Assembly (NCBI GenBank): GCA_037127255.1
Contig: JBANSL010000013.1
Location: forward strand, 57,251,688-57,315,687
Source: Persicaria tinctoria
Lineage: Eukaryota; Streptophyta; Magnoliopsida; Caryophyllales; Polygonaceae
Direction of reading: 5' to 3'
DNA: 64,000 nucleotides
The notes under the pieces are model-generated. The model was not told the DNA's origin. It saw only the letters and a list, made by a program, of their open reading frames with translations, and ran no database searches. Both the position numbers and the translations under genes were made by a program. Positions 24,478 to 35,413 of the stretch are shown here, piece after piece. How positions within the stretch are numbered: position 1 is the first letter of the stretch; each line of letters begins with the position of its first letter.

Positions 24478-25313
24478 CTGCAACAGCTTCCTCAACAACT
24501 TTTGCATGCTGCTTGGCCAGCTCGTCTTTGAGACTGACATTGATGAGAGCAGCTGATAACTTGTCTTTCAAAAGCCGCACAGTTTCACGCTCTTCTTTTC
24601 CATTTAACTCCGTTGCTTCTACTGGCTGAGCTCCATGATTTGTCATTGAATTACTCTCTGGGAAACCTTCCAAATCAGCTTCTGAAAATTTCTTCAGCAA
24701 ACTATTGTCACTTGTAGAATTCTTTTCATCTTCAAACTCGTCATCTGTTTCTCTTGAGGCAACTTCAGGAGACTGAATGTTCTGGTTTGGAGCGCCTTTT
24801 GCAATTGCCTGGTATAGTTGTCGCACAAGCGATTTAAAATCAATAGTGTCTGAGATAACTCAGTAACTTTGAGAACAAGAGACGTAAACTTCTCATAACT
24901 AAAGAGCACGCTTCATTGATGATAAACATCAGCTACCACATTAATTATCACAAATTTTCTTATCTACACCAGTTCAACATCATATTTCAAAACTCACTTC
25001 AATAGATTTTGATGTTTCAAGTTCACAATTACAGTCTCTGAAACGTGGTTGACGAACAATTATGACACGGGATAATCAAGCCTAGGAACTCACTAAGAGG
25101 CTAGGGCTGAAAATGCAAGCAGATAAGAAAAGGTAAAAGCATCCAAACAGAATGAAAAGGAAGCAAAGCAAAGGTAAAGAGTTAGCAACCTTTTCTTCTG
25201 AGCAAATCTCATATTGTGAAGACATTGAGCCTGAACTTTCACTTTCAGCTTCATCTAGGCTCCTATCAAAAGAAGACCTCATCTTCCAAACCCATTGCGT
25301 TTTCACCATTACC
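24478..25313 (-). pseudogene. Filament-like plant protein (FPP), 5' exons only
   Basis: FPPs are long plant coiled-coil proteins (about 600-1100 residues) linked to microtubule and membrane organisation. First coding exon 25313-25190: MVKTQWVWKMRSSFDRSL then ESESSGSMSSQYEICSEE, like the family start (M..WxW+.KSS, SSGSMSS). An acceptor (TTTTAG) precedes it. Second exon 24808-24478: APNQNIQSPEVASRE, then KLSAALINVSLKDELAKQHA and EEAVAG, with donor GCAG/GTAAAT at the position where family members continue WEKAE. Frames are open. Everything after this coiled-coil start is missing, so it is a captured or truncated 5' end, not a working gene. Confidence 0.82.
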
Positions 25314-26075
25314 CTAAAATCAGAGATCTTGATGGTCAATATCAATTGCACCACATCAATGTATCCATTAGCACAACATTGTCAAAGACATGCTCAGTGT
25401 AAGTATACAAAGTAGACACATACGTTAAAGGAAAAGCATTATGCAATTTAAGTTGTAAGTTTAACTATGGTAAGAACAAGATAGAACCCCAGCAGTTCAC
25501 CAAAAAAAAAAGACGATAGCACCCCAGCCAACCCGAGAGTTTCTCAGAGAGGCAAAAAAACAAATAAATATGGAATATATAGAGGAAATTAGATCAACTT
25601 AAATAAGGATAAACATTTAACAAACATTTCTGTGCAAGTTGAATATGCTCACTATAGATGATGTAATGAATCATAAGATTCCAAATGTGAGGGCAAGACA
25701 TAGTCCTTTCCATGACATTGATATGAACTAGATTGGTTTTCCAAAGAAAAATCTCTGATTGGTATATTCAAGAAAGGAAAAAAACATATTAATAAGCTTA
25801 TAATTTCAAAATTGAGGCATTCATATGCAGATTGATTAGAGATCCAGGATCTAAATTTTCAGAATACATTGAAATGTGTAGATTGATTCAGAAGCTGCAT
25901 TAGCCAGAGAGCAAGCTTGAGAATTGCAATCGATATCACCAAATGTCACAAAACAACACTATGTGAACTACACACTCAACTGAAATCGATCACTAAATCA
26001 ACAATGCCTAACTTCAAACAATCAATTGCAATCGTTCAGAAGCCCTAATTGAATCAGGAAATTAAAAACTTACCC
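25314..26075 (-). other. Probable intron upstream of the FPP start
   Basis: AT-rich non-coding DNA bounded on the minus strand by donor GACGG/GTAAGT at about 26075 and acceptor TGATTTTAG at about 25314. Confidence 0.5.
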
Positions 26076-26560
26076 GTCCAAAATCGAGGCACTGAGCAAC
26101 GAAAGCCAAAGGAATCGTCGGAAAGAGAACGAACAACTTCGTCCCGAGAATTACCTCTTGGAAACAGCGTCAGCCTCAATGCGCCACATCGCACCTTCGA
26201 AACCAGCCCTAGCTCCGATTTCTTCATCAGCGACGACGACGGCATGTTGTGCGCCGTCCTCCCCGGCATGATCTCCTTGCTCGAGCCCTTGAGCAAAGGC
26301 GTCGTCACAGAACCGCCGTGGAGGGAGAGGCTGGTTTGGAGGATCCATAAGGCTTGGAGGCAGATAACCCTAGGTCGGCGATGAAAAGGCGAGGGATGAA
26401 GGCGAGGATGAGGGAGAGGAGGGAGGAGAGGGCGGAGATCCGGTAGGAGACGGAGTCAAGCCTGGCCTCGAGGGCGGAGGAGGAGGAAGGAGGCGGAGGT
26501 TCGTTCTCAGATCTGGAGAATTGCGAGAGAGGGAAGAAGAATGGAAGAAACACCAGCAGG
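26076..26560 (-). other. GC-rich leader exon, probably 5' UTR of the FPP fragment
   Basis: On the minus strand a CT- and GC-rich block with donor GACGG/GTAAGT. Several overlapping short frames exist, including one with MPGRTAHNMPSSSLMKKSEL and one with LEARLDSVSYRISALSS. None is recognisable and they cannot all be real. An untranslated first exon feeding the FPP start is the simplest reading; a piece of a second captured gene is the alternative. Confidence 0.4.
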
Positions 26561-26617
26561 CTAAACCCGGTTCATTTTTTTTTAAATCAGACCCGCGTGT
26601 CGGTTTTCCCTCAAACC

Positions 26618-26678
26618 CAAATTTTACACGTTAAGCTAACTTTACACGTTAAAGACTTTTTACATTTTAAAGCTTCCC

Positions 26679-26711
<33 letters not shown>

Positions 26712-26714
26712 ATG

Positions 26715-26745
<31 letters not shown>

Positions 26746-26815
26746 ATATATGTGTGTGTAAAATAGTCTTATCGTGTAAAAAAAGCTTAACGTGTAAAAT
26801 TTTTAATTATAACCT
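26618..26815. repeat. Inverted repeat: two AACGTGTAAAAT termini around a microsatellite
   Basis: AAATTTTACACGTTAAGCT at 26618 is mirrored by AGCTTAACGTGTAAAATTT at about 26786. The arms flank TA/TATG repeats at 26681-26752. This is either one palindromic MITE or the abutting ends of two related elements; the gene fragments on each side favour the second. Confidence 0.75.
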
Positions 26816-26929
26816 ACTGTTAACCAAAATAGAAAGTGGGCTAACATACGGCTCAACATAACATTTTCATCAAAACAGGAGGTTGGCATCCATTCCGTCA
26901 GAGAGAGAGAGAGAGAGATGAAGAGCGAC

Positions 26930-27140
26930 GTCGGTGTTACCGGAGGTCGGAGCATCGCCGTCAGCCGGATACATCTTGCTCCATGGAGCCAGTCGATCCA
27001 GTCGCAAATCACCTTGCTCCATCGAGCCATCGAGCCAGTCGCAAACCGTCGGAAAAACCAGGTCCCCATCTCTCCATTCAGTTTGAAGGTTTGAAGCCAA
27101 CAAATGACGAAGCAAGCGAGGAATTCGAGCCCTTCTCGGA
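26930..27140 (+). other. Exon-like segment, unknown
   Basis: GC-rich block with an open frame from the ATG at 26983 (HLSIQFEGLKPTNDEASEEF) ending in a good donor at 27140. Sequences TTGCTCCAT and GAGCCAGTCG are repeated inside it. No domain recognised. Confidence 0.3.
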
Positions 27141-28303
27141 TGGTGAGTTCTCAAATTCTTTTATGGTTTTGAATCCACTTTATAGAAAGTCTGGGAATTC
27201 GGAGTCTAGTAAGTTATGAATTTGAAGATTGAGCCTGATAGATTTGGTCTTGAATTTTCTGAATGAGGCCTAAGTATGCACACAAGCTGTTTGTAGAAAT
27301 GACTAAGCGAAGTATGGCTCCAAAGACAACAATTGAGATGGCCTCTCTTTACCTTTGCCTCTCTTTACCTTTGTTTGTAGTTTCTACTAAATATACAAAG
27401 ATGAAAATTGATATGATCTAAGGATATATCAAATAACTACATGAATTTGACAGGAAGTGTTGATGGTGTAGGTTCTTGTTTGCAACAAAATGCAGCTGGT
27501 TGAAACTATTTTCACTTGACTTTGAATTGGCTTCTCACCTTGTAACTGGTTACTTTTTCACTTGAATTTTGTATGTAGCTGATGGACAGATTTTTGTTGT
27601 TCGTTGCTGCAGAAGACTTGAAGATTTCGATCGATCGATTTGCTCCTTTGACAGCTTTATGAATGGTAATTACTTGCAGCTACTACTGATATTTGAATAT
27701 GAGATTCATGTGTTTTGTTCAGCCTCTGGACCGCCCTTAGCAGCTGATATTGCTCACCACAGTTTGATGCCTTTTGTTGGGATATTTTGGAGGCCGAATC
27801 CTGCTCATTTCTTTTGAATTTTCGATCGAGTTCATCTGATTGTTTCATTAGATATATAGTTGAGTCATATTAGTTTACATGTCAAAAAGAGTTCAACCTC
27901 TATGTTTTCTTTCCATGTCTTATTATTTCATTCAAAGGGGACTTAAAGGGTTCATTTGCCAACTAACGTTCATTTCTTAAATGGAGTTGATAATGTAGAA
28001 TGTGGTGTATGTGCTAATTTCTTATAATAAGTTGAGAATTGATAGAATTTTGTAAGCACTGGTCTGGATTGTCCTGATACCAAATGATCCACACAAACCT
28101 TTATTTGGGATGTGCATCAGTTCGATCATCTAATGAGCTTAAATTCCTGATTTTCGATTCGTGTATCAGGAGGGAAAGTTTCAAAATTCACAGGGCCTTC
28201 TGTGATATTGTGATGCACTAGTTGTAGAAACTTCAAGGCTATATGCAGCTTCCCATTTCAGCTTAGTTGCAGCCAGTGATACCCTCAATTACAACTACAC
28301 CAT

Positions 28304-28698
28304 TGGAGCAATTTGCAGGTAGTTAGCTTCCAAAGGAGTCACCGTTGTGTTAACTACCAAAGACCAACGCAAATGCATTCAGGCAGTTGAGAAGCTCAAG
28401 GAACAAGACCACTCTCTCTCCGACTTGTTGGAGTTTCATCAATTGGACGTTGCTGATCCTTCCAGCATTGTTTCACTTGCTGATTTTCTCAAATCCAAGT
28501 TCCAGAGGCTTGATATCTTGGTAAATTTATTTATTTATTTACTACTTGATCTCCCTTTGATCGATCTGTATTTTGTTTCACTTATTGGGTTTATCAAATA
28601 AACTTAATTTAATTTGGATAACAAAAATGCAGGTTAACAATGCAGGAATAAGTGGGAGCCATTTTAATTCAAAGGCACTGACAGCTCCAGCTGGGAAG
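28304..28698 (+). pseudogene. Short-chain dehydrogenase/reductase (neomenthol/salutaridine-reductase-like) fragment
   Basis: First exon piece to 28520 reads ICR, stop, LASKGVTVVLTTKD, then LLEFHQLDVADPSSIVSLAD and FQRLDIL, with donor GTAAAT. Second exon 28633-28698 continues VNNAGISGSHFNSKAL..APAGK with donor GTCTTT. This is the Rossmann NADP(H)-binding half of a classical SDR: the DVAD and NNAG motifs are present. The glycine-rich TGxxxGIG segment is missing, the family's CRQLASKG has TAG for Q at 28320-28322, and the catalytic YxxxK exons are absent. Related enzymes reduce ketones or aldehydes in terpenoid and alkaloid metabolism. This copy cannot make enzyme. Confidence 0.88.
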
Positions 28699-29031
28699 GT
28701 CTTTAATTGGTTTCCTTGACTAATTTCCTCGATCTTTCTTCGTATAACCTTTCAGACGATCTCTCTCGAGTAGTAGTAGTATTGTATTTTACATTGGGTT
28801 TCTTTTAATACATGCATACAATTGAGCATTTTAACTTCATATTGATGATTTGTGATTTCTAAGGTGATGATTGTATGAGAGTTCATTGTTTATCCTCTTT
28901 TGGGTTGAGTTTATTGGTTTAGTCAAGCAAGAAATACTAAATAAGATTGAAAGTTAAGAGTTCATTGTTTATTCACTTTAAACAAAACACTTTCTCTTTA
29001 TTTAAAAATGCCCATTTTGGGCATTTTGGGA

Positions 29032-30659
29032 TGTAAAGGCTGGAAAAAAATCAGTGAGAAAGTTGTGACAGAAAAGAAGAATGAGAAGAAAGGGCCGAGC
29101 ACAAGTGAAGTGGGAGCTGTTCAGGAGAATGAAACGCAGAAAAATACAACTGAAAATCAAGAGCAAAAGCAACAGAACGAGCCAAATAGTTAGCTGCAGA
29201 GGGTTCCTGCCTCTTTATGTCTTGTTGCTCTTTCTTCCGTCAGATTATCAAATAGTTAGGTGGGTCAGCTGAGTGCAAATTATGAATTATGAATTATGAT
29301 AAATGTGGTAACCTTGAGATATATGACTATGCGGATATATGGTTATTATGAGCATATGAATGTAGTTGAATGGGGCGATGAGAATAATGTGGTCTTACGA
29401 AATGTGGCAATATGATGAATGGTTAAACTTGATGGAATGACGATTGCGATATGATTGTTATTCTTGTCGAATGATGTATGCTTTGAGTGCTTGAATGATT
29501 AGACATAGACTTATATATGTGTTCTGATATGTATCTAGGTGATACCTTATGATTACGATTGATGTGTGCCAGATCTTCTATTATGTTGCTATGCATAGCT
29601 AGGCAAGTCTCTTCGGAGCTTACTCGGATCGAAAGAGAGAACTCCCTACTTTACATGCATGATATACTAGGTGTCTGCATTCATGATCATCATGCCATGT
29701 AGTATCATGCTAGGTTGCATTGACCATTGAGCATTCTATTTTTGTATACGTATGTAAACAGAACGACCGTTATTTGTGAAGTATCTAGAGTCTTTGCTTG
29801 GGTCATAAGATGGCGCTGTCCCATCGGGTCTCGTCCTGAGTCGTTCGTGTCATGGCAACAACTTTATTACCACACTTTAATTATTATCCGCATTACTCTT
29901 ATTTTCTCTTTTAAGACCACATTCATATGATTGATTGAAAAGCATGCAATATGGGGTTAGGTACCAATACAGACTTGACCTCATCGATGGAACATAATGC
30001 ATTCACGAGCTGGTCAGTCTCTTCCCTAACGGGAAGGAGGGCGGTGGTTAGGAAGAGGAATATACCAGTTGGTATTCGGTGCTAATGCCTTAATTATTAT
30101 TATGCACTTATGAATTAGGGACATGCTAGTGTGTTATTTTTCTGTCTTGCATCTAGAAGCATGATTATTAGGTATGACGTATGTGTGTACTTAGGGTGGG
30201 GAAAGAGCCATGTGGGCATCATTTGATCCCGCCCACTATCAATGTTTTTAGGTATCCATTATGCTTAATACTATTGATGCTGATTTGGCTCCATGGCTGC
30301 GGGGTCTAACATGGCAGAAAGAGAGAGTTGAGACTCTGACTACACTAAATTAATAACGGTTTGAACTTAAGTATTTGGATCATGTTTTGACCCGACTCCA
30401 CCATGGAAACCTTATGTATGATTTGGAAACTTTACTGGTTTGTATGATAAAAGGATATTACAACTTAGGCCATAGGGCAGGTACAGGGGACTTACCTCGG
30501 GGATTCCAACGATCCCTCTCGGTTTTTGGGTGCGAAATCCCACCTTTAAAAGAGCATTTGTGATTTCAAACCTTCAACCTGTACTCGGGGCACAAGATCC
30601 AAACAAGAGGTTTCATCCCTCGAAACGTAACCCGGGAATCATAATCCCAGGTCGTTACA
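29032..30659 (+). repeat. Solo-LTR-like copy of a relative of the large LTR element
   Basis: TGTAAAGGCTGG.. to ..CCCAGGTCGTTACA, 1.63 kb, with no internal region. Blocks match the LTR at 2357-5209 (ACCTGTACTCGG, CGAAACGTAA, GGGAATCATAATCC) and, more closely and in reverse complement, the LTR starting at 61256. Flanking pentamers TGGGA and CCTAG do not match, so the insertion footprint is degraded or one end is lost. The 29-71-codon frames in it have no domain. Confidence 0.75.
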
Positions 30660-30660
30660 C

Positions 30661-30710
30661 CTAGCTCCACCATGCTAGCTCCGCCATGCTAGCTCTGTCA
30701 TGCTAGCTTG
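30661..30710 (+). repeat. Short tandem repeat (CATGCTAGCTC type)
   Basis: Three to four copies of a 15-17 base unit such as CCATGCTAGCTCCGC. Confidence 0.7.
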
Positions 30711-31106
30711 TCCTTAATTGGGGCGATTCTTAGACAATCAACAACCATGGGGAAACCTCTTACCCATTTTATTTTCTTTCTTCCTATCCTAATTTTACAC
30801 TTCATTTATTTTTTTGTTTAAATTTATTTTTACTTTTTCTACCTTATTCTAAAATATTTGTTCTACAACCATGCATGGGGAAACCTCTTACCTCTTTTAA
30901 AATTTATTTTCACTTTTTCTTTCCCTCTATGTGTAACACTATATCTTTCCATTTCCTTTTTGATTAAAATAAAAAGAAAAAAAAATTACAAAAGGGAAGA
31001 TACTACCTCTCTCTACCAAGGTAACCTCTTCCATTTCCTTACCTTAAGATATAAGCCACATCCAAGGGATTAACTTTTAGTGACCTTAAGGTAACCAAAA
31101 CTCTTG
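30711..31106. other. CT-rich non-coding DNA
   Basis: No gene. ATGGGGAAACCTCTTACC occurs at about 30749 and, with a small change, at about 30876, and GGTAACCTCTTCC at 31020. It may be part of a small MITE whose ends I could not fix. Confidence 0.4.
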
Positions 31107-32118
31107 TTGTTGGTGCTCTTATTGGGCTTTTATTGGCCCTTTATTGGGTCAACGGTTGGGGTAGTAATTGAGGGGTAACCCACAACCACCATAACCACCA
31201 TGCATAACCACACATAACCATCCAAAGACTACCACCCCATTTTGCCTATAAAAGGCCTTTTCCATGATCAGTTTTTCGATAGTTCTCTCAATCGAAAGAA
31301 CAAACACTTGAAACACAAACAAGATATGTACATATGCAATAATGAAATGGGACGCCACCCTTTTATTGTATATGAAACATTTTATCCCACAACAAGATTG
31401 TAGTGCAACCCGTTGGCATAAATCGGGGCAATAAACGGTCAATGAAAACTCGATTTAATTGGGTGACTTGTTGGCCATTATCTAAGACTTTTATCTATCT
31501 TTTCTGAAGGGCTTAAACACTTAGTTTTGACGCCTAAAAGAATTTGGTGGAGATTGCCTTTTTGGTCTACTCCCTTGGGATTACCTTTCGAGGTCTACCC
31601 TGAGATTACATTTTTTAGATCTACTCAAATTGTCTTGATTGTTCGTAAAGATCTACAAGAACCGAATTTACCTTCAACCTAATAAAAAGCAACGCCTAAA
31701 ACTAACAACTTCAATGTTTATTTATTGTTTGGTTTTGTTGTTTTCAAACAAGGGTGGAATGGCAAGGACGAAAGAATTACCGATGGCAGAGATAGCATCC
31801 GAATTCACGAAACTCAAGAAGTTTGAAGGGCAAGACTTCCGTCGATGGAAAAAGAAGATTCATTTCGTGTTTACTTCATTTAAGGTGGTGTACGTGCTCT
31901 CAATGTCATGTCCCGAAGAGCCGCCTCCGATTCCGGAAGAAGTCGAAGGAGAGACCGAGGCTCAAATCGCGAAAAGGAAGGTCATAACGATTCAACATAG
32001 GTGCGTTGGGAAGTGGGAGAATGACGACTACATTTGTCATGGGCACATCCCTACCCTTCTCCATAACAACCTCTCTCACAGAAAATTGTCTCAACAAACC
32101 CGAATAGCACGTCCGTAG
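31107..32118 (+). mobile_element. Ty1/copia remnant: promoter region plus gag start
   Basis: A candidate LTR start TGTTGGTGCTC at about 31107, a TATA box (TATAAAAG at 31247) and about 500 bp of leader precede a gag-like frame. I found no primer binding site, no pol and no second LTR, so this is a 5' fragment. Confidence 0.6.
31759..32118 (+). pseudogene. copia-type Gag N-terminal fragment
   Basis: The ATG at 31759 opens MARTKELPMAEIASEFTKLK followed by KFEGQDFRRWKKKIHF, VVYVLS and KWENDDYICHGHI. This order is typical of plant copia Gag (UBN2/DUF4219 type: F-G-x-DF-RW-x-KK-x-F, then WxxDDYxCRGxI). Gag would form the particle that packages retrotransposon RNA. The frame leaves the family after about residue 100 and stops at residue 119. 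An upstream in-frame ATG at 31639 exists but the added residues look non-coding. Confidence 0.82.
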
Positions 32119-32351
32119 TCAGTGAATCCCGCACACACCGGCGGGGTACCTAAGCTCCCACGGTCGTCGATCGGAAAGAAGAAAAGCGCTTAGTGAAAGG
32201 CAAAGCACGTACATTCGCCATAATCACCATTCTCAGCCTAGGGTTTTTTATTTATATTTATCATTTGATATTGGATAAACTCTAAGAGATATGGGATAAA
32301 CTATTGAAAAAAAAGCTCTAATTCCCTTGTGTACTCTTATGAAATACATCA
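32119..32351. other. No gene seen
   Basis: Unique DNA between the gag fragment and the hAT MITE. Confidence 0.5.
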
Positions 32352-32359
32352 ATTATTCA

Positions 32360-32914
32360 TAGGGGCGGAGCCAGAAAGTTTTGAGCGGGGGGTCACCATA
32401 ATAGTCGACAATAAGATCGAGAAAAAAATCGTAAAACACAACGTGTTCGATAGTACAAACTAGTGTCAACCTATGGCTTTGAAAATACTACAAATATATA
32501 AAACGAAAATAATGATAAAAAACGAAAAATAAAGATATAAAACACAATAAATAAACATTGCATTATTAACATGTAATAATATATAACTAGATATAAAAAA
32601 GTTAAACTTGCATAACTTCTTACTATATTCTCAAAATAAGTAAAATAACATATGGTTTCGAAGCTCTCGAGATGAAGTATAAGATATGAATGTCAATTTA
32701 AGTAAAATATCAAAGTATTATAGTATATTGAAATAAAACTAAAGTGATTAATACTGCTATAATTTTCAAACATTCATAAATATTTACTCAAAGGTCAGAT
32801 TATGGCGTATTATATATCAAAACGAAGCTATGAACGAGTTGAATACACCTAAGTAATTTGTCGGATGAGAGGGGGGTCACGTGACCCCCTAGGACCCCCT
32901 TAGCTCCACCTCGG
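32360..32914. mobile_element. hAT-type MITE with 8 bp TSD
   Basis: Ends TAGGGGCGGAGCCAGA and, reversed, CCGAGGTGGAGCTAAG are imperfect inverted repeats with GGGGGGTCAC nearby on both sides. The octamer ATTATTCA at 32352-32359 recurs at 32915-32922. Length 555 bp, AT-rich interior, no coding capacity. An 8 bp duplication is the hAT signature. Confidence 0.9.
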
Positions 32915-32922
32915 ATTATTCA

Positions 32923-33816
32923 CCTCTCTTCTCTATTCTTGTTTTCTCTTGATATTATCACAATTATCAAATTATTTATTTTTGTTCGATCAAGCAAAAA
33001 AATACTGTTTAGAACAGCATTCAAGTACAAAATGGAAATTTAAATCCGAAAGAAAAGGGGAAGAAATTAAAGAAACCGAAAGATTCACCCTTCTAAAACC
33101 AAGTCATCTAAACAATTAAGCTAGCGATAACACAGGCAAGGAAAAATCGTTTGCCATTTGTGGAGAGATATGGAAAACGTAATTTAAAATAGCATAAATA
33201 ACATCAATACAACGTAACATGATGATATCAATTATATATGATGGATGAACTATACAAATACGTAGATGAATTAATACATGGTACGTACGTGTAATAATAT
33301 ATTGGCATAGCCATTGATAGAGAACAATATAGCAACAGCTAATTAATTAATAATCAGTTGTACCAGCATATGCAATGCAGCCTGCAGCAGGCCCCTATAT
33401 CTTAATCAAACATCCATCCAATCCAACTACACATATATTTGCAGTTTCCGGCCTGGTGCAGAATCTAATAAACTTCTACACCCAAGTCCACCATCATCGA
33501 TCCATATCCATATCCATATCCATATCCGATCAAGCTATGCACGCGTACACTACGCCAGATTGCATTTCAGGCGACACTTCAAGCGACGAATAAACTCAAC
33601 GTACTAATCAAATTACATCCCCCACCCCAAATCCGATCTCGACCGTACCATTCCCTTCGATTCGCCTATATAGCTACCGATCGATATATATGCTATATGT
33701 ATCAATTTTTAGTATAGGCTTCTTTCTCTATAAATACTTAATTTGCGTTTCATGGTTAGGTTGCTTTCAATTTGATCTACAAACTGGCTCATATCTAATC
33801 GGTCCTTAATTTGGTA
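32923..33816. other. 3' flank of the MYB gene
   Basis: Non-coding. Includes the likely 3' UTR of the minus-strand MYB gene (about 33600-33816) and a short run of ATCCAT at about 33500-33525. No poly(A) signal can be chosen with confidence. Confidence 0.5.
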
Positions 33817-34921
33817 TCATCTAAAGAGGACTAGGGTAGGGGATGGCTCACCTTCTACTTCAAACCCAACCCTAATAATTTTGGAAGCTTCAGTACCCTT
33901 GGGTCTCCCCAAGAGAAGCCTTTGTGATGGAGAAGGAGGCGTCGAAATGGTAAGATCAAGATTCAGATCCAGTGGGGTATGCGATGTTTCTTGATCATGA
34001 TGATGATCAATGCAACTCACCACAATGTCGGAGATCTGTCCTGCACCGCCAACACCGACAGTCTTGGATGGCTTTGATGCGTCTTCCATGGAGCCCGACG
34101 AGTTTGTGATTTGAGAGGTATGCGATGTGGTCACAGGTGGAGGGAGATGTTGGTGGGGTTTGTGGTTGTTTGGATCAATCCCCATTTTGATAAGCTTTTT
34201 CCTTATATGTGAATTCCAATAGTTCTTCACTTCATTGTCCGTCCTTCCTGGCAATCTTCCTGCAATTAACGACCACCTAAAACATACCCCCAAATTAATA
34301 TGACAATAAAAAAAAGGAATACTCTAAAACGAAGAATAATTGTATATATATATATGAGATAGGAGAAAAATGAATCATTTTGAGTAAGTCTCTCCTGAAT
34401 GAATTAACGTTTGATTTTTGACGTAGCACAGCCAATGAAAGTTAGGGATAAGAAAAGTTGCAGGAGACCGGTTGGTTGTAGAGTTTGACATGCAGAGATC
34501 GAAAAGTGAGAAATAATAAAGCAATGATATGATTAAAAAAAGAAAGAATAGAATATATACCGGTTGCCAAGTAGGGCGTGGAGCTTGATAATGAGGTCCT
34601 CTTCATCCTGAGCGAAGTTTCCGCGCTTGATATCTGGCCTCAGATAGTTAATCCATCTCAGCCTGCAGCTCTTCCCGCAACGTAGCAACCCTGTCAATTC
34701 AATTCAATCCATCAAACCGGCCAATTAATTATTTATTATAATAATATAAATAAGCAGTGTAGATGGATCGGAGACTAATTAATGGTACCGGCGGACTTGG
34801 GGAGGGAGCGCCAGCAGCCCTCGCCGTGGGTGGAGATGTAGTCGATGAGCTTCTGGTCCTCCTGCTTGGACCAGGCGCCCTTGTTGATGCCCGCTTCTTT
34901 GTCGCAGCACGGCTTTCTCAT
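33817..34921 (-). CDS. R2R3-MYB repressor, subgroup 4, FaMYB1/MYBC2-like
   Basis: Three exons on the minus strand: 34921-34789, 34690-34561, 34276-33817; GT-AG introns at the usual R2R3-MYB positions; 723 nt, 240 residues. R2 has [15 protein letters not shown] and [14 protein letters not shown]3 has [20 protein letters not shown], an exact match to the bHLH-interaction motif, then [16 protein letters not shown]. After the domain come GIDPNNH (C1-like) and LNLDL (EAR repression motif). The protein ends TLVLFR, a variant of the TLLLFR repression motif of MYBL2 and MYBC2/MYB27-type proteins. These family members act in the nucleus as bHLH-binding repressors of anthocyanin and proanthocyanidin genes. 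Start chosen at MRKPCC, the family start; an in-frame ATG 63 bases upstream adds an alanine-rich leader. No damage seen; it looks functional. Function is inferred from family motifs. Confidence 0.95.
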
Positions 34922-35413
34922 TCTTTTTGACTTTGCTGCTGCTGCGGCGATGCAGATCGGTGAAGTTAAATCAACCGACTTCAATCTATGGATTATATGA
35001 AGGGAGCGAGGGATATGGATATGGGGCGGAAATTGGAGATCAAATGGGTAAGAGCACAGCGTAAGGGGGTTGTAAATAGGGTTGAATTAATGGAGTGAAA
35101 GAGACGTTGACTTGGACTGGTGGGTTTGATCGATCCAGAAAAGATTATATTAATAAGAGAGAGAGAGAGAGGTTAGGTGGGTGTGGGGTGGGGAGTGTGG
35201 GGTGTGGGGTTTGCACACGCCAACAATATACTACGTACGTACCCATGACCTCCTCTGTGTAAGTGTAAACCGTCGATCAATCGATCAATTATATATCACT
35301 ATCACTATATCAATCAAATACTTTTGTAAACCTCTCAAAATTGACATTCACTGTATAGAGTTTAGACGGGATCAAACCCTTGAATAGTTGAATCTATTAT
35401 ATTATACGGAGTA
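34922..35413 (-). other. Putative MYB promoter and leader region
   Basis: Upstream of the MYB gene on the minus strand. Contains a weak TATA-like CTATTTA (about 35075), a GA run at 35157-35171 and ACGTACGTAC near 35233. No element is strong enough to annotate as a defined site. A Helitron begins at 35414, about 490 bp upstream of the start codon. Confidence 0.4.

Larger units (their letters stand above)
13566..26680. mobile_element. Putative composite Pack-MULE-like unit with captured gene pieces
   Basis: The left end (13566-13633: GGGTTTACTTCAAATGTAAA then GCTTAACGTGTAAAATTT) and the right end in reverse complement (26680-26618: GGGAAGCTTTAAAATGTAAA then GCTTAACGTGTAAAATTT) form inverted repeats of about 65 bp. 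Between them lie an exon-like block, an amino acid transporter pseudogene, a tRNA-like element, a CACTA transposon and the 5' part of a filament-like protein gene. No target-site duplication can be read because both ends sit on microsatellites. The MULE assignment is inference from long TIRs plus gene fragments; two separate solo TIRs remain possible. Confidence 0.5.
26756..29031 (+). mobile_element. Second AACGTGTAAAAT-terminated unit, right end missing
   Basis: Starts with the same terminus as the unit on its left but in opposite orientation. It contains an exon-like block (26930-27140, donor GGATG/GTGAGT), a stretch with no recognised gene (27150-28300) and a dehydrogenase fragment. No matching right TIR is visible before the solo-LTR-like copy at 29032. 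Inference: a second gene-carrying unit truncated on the right. Confidence 0.4.

Noticed and set aside
26983..27219. Named gene in the second AACGTGTAAAAT unit
   Set aside because: The frame is open and followed by a donor, but I recognise no family and would be inventing a function.
29032..30659. Clean solo LTR with target duplication
   Set aside because: Ends fit an LTR but flanking pentamers differ (TGGGA against CCTAG), so I call it solo-LTR-like only.
34922..34984. Upstream in-frame ATG as the MYB start
   Set aside because: Relatives of this class start MRKPCC at 34921; the added 21 residues are an alanine-rich leader not expected in the family.
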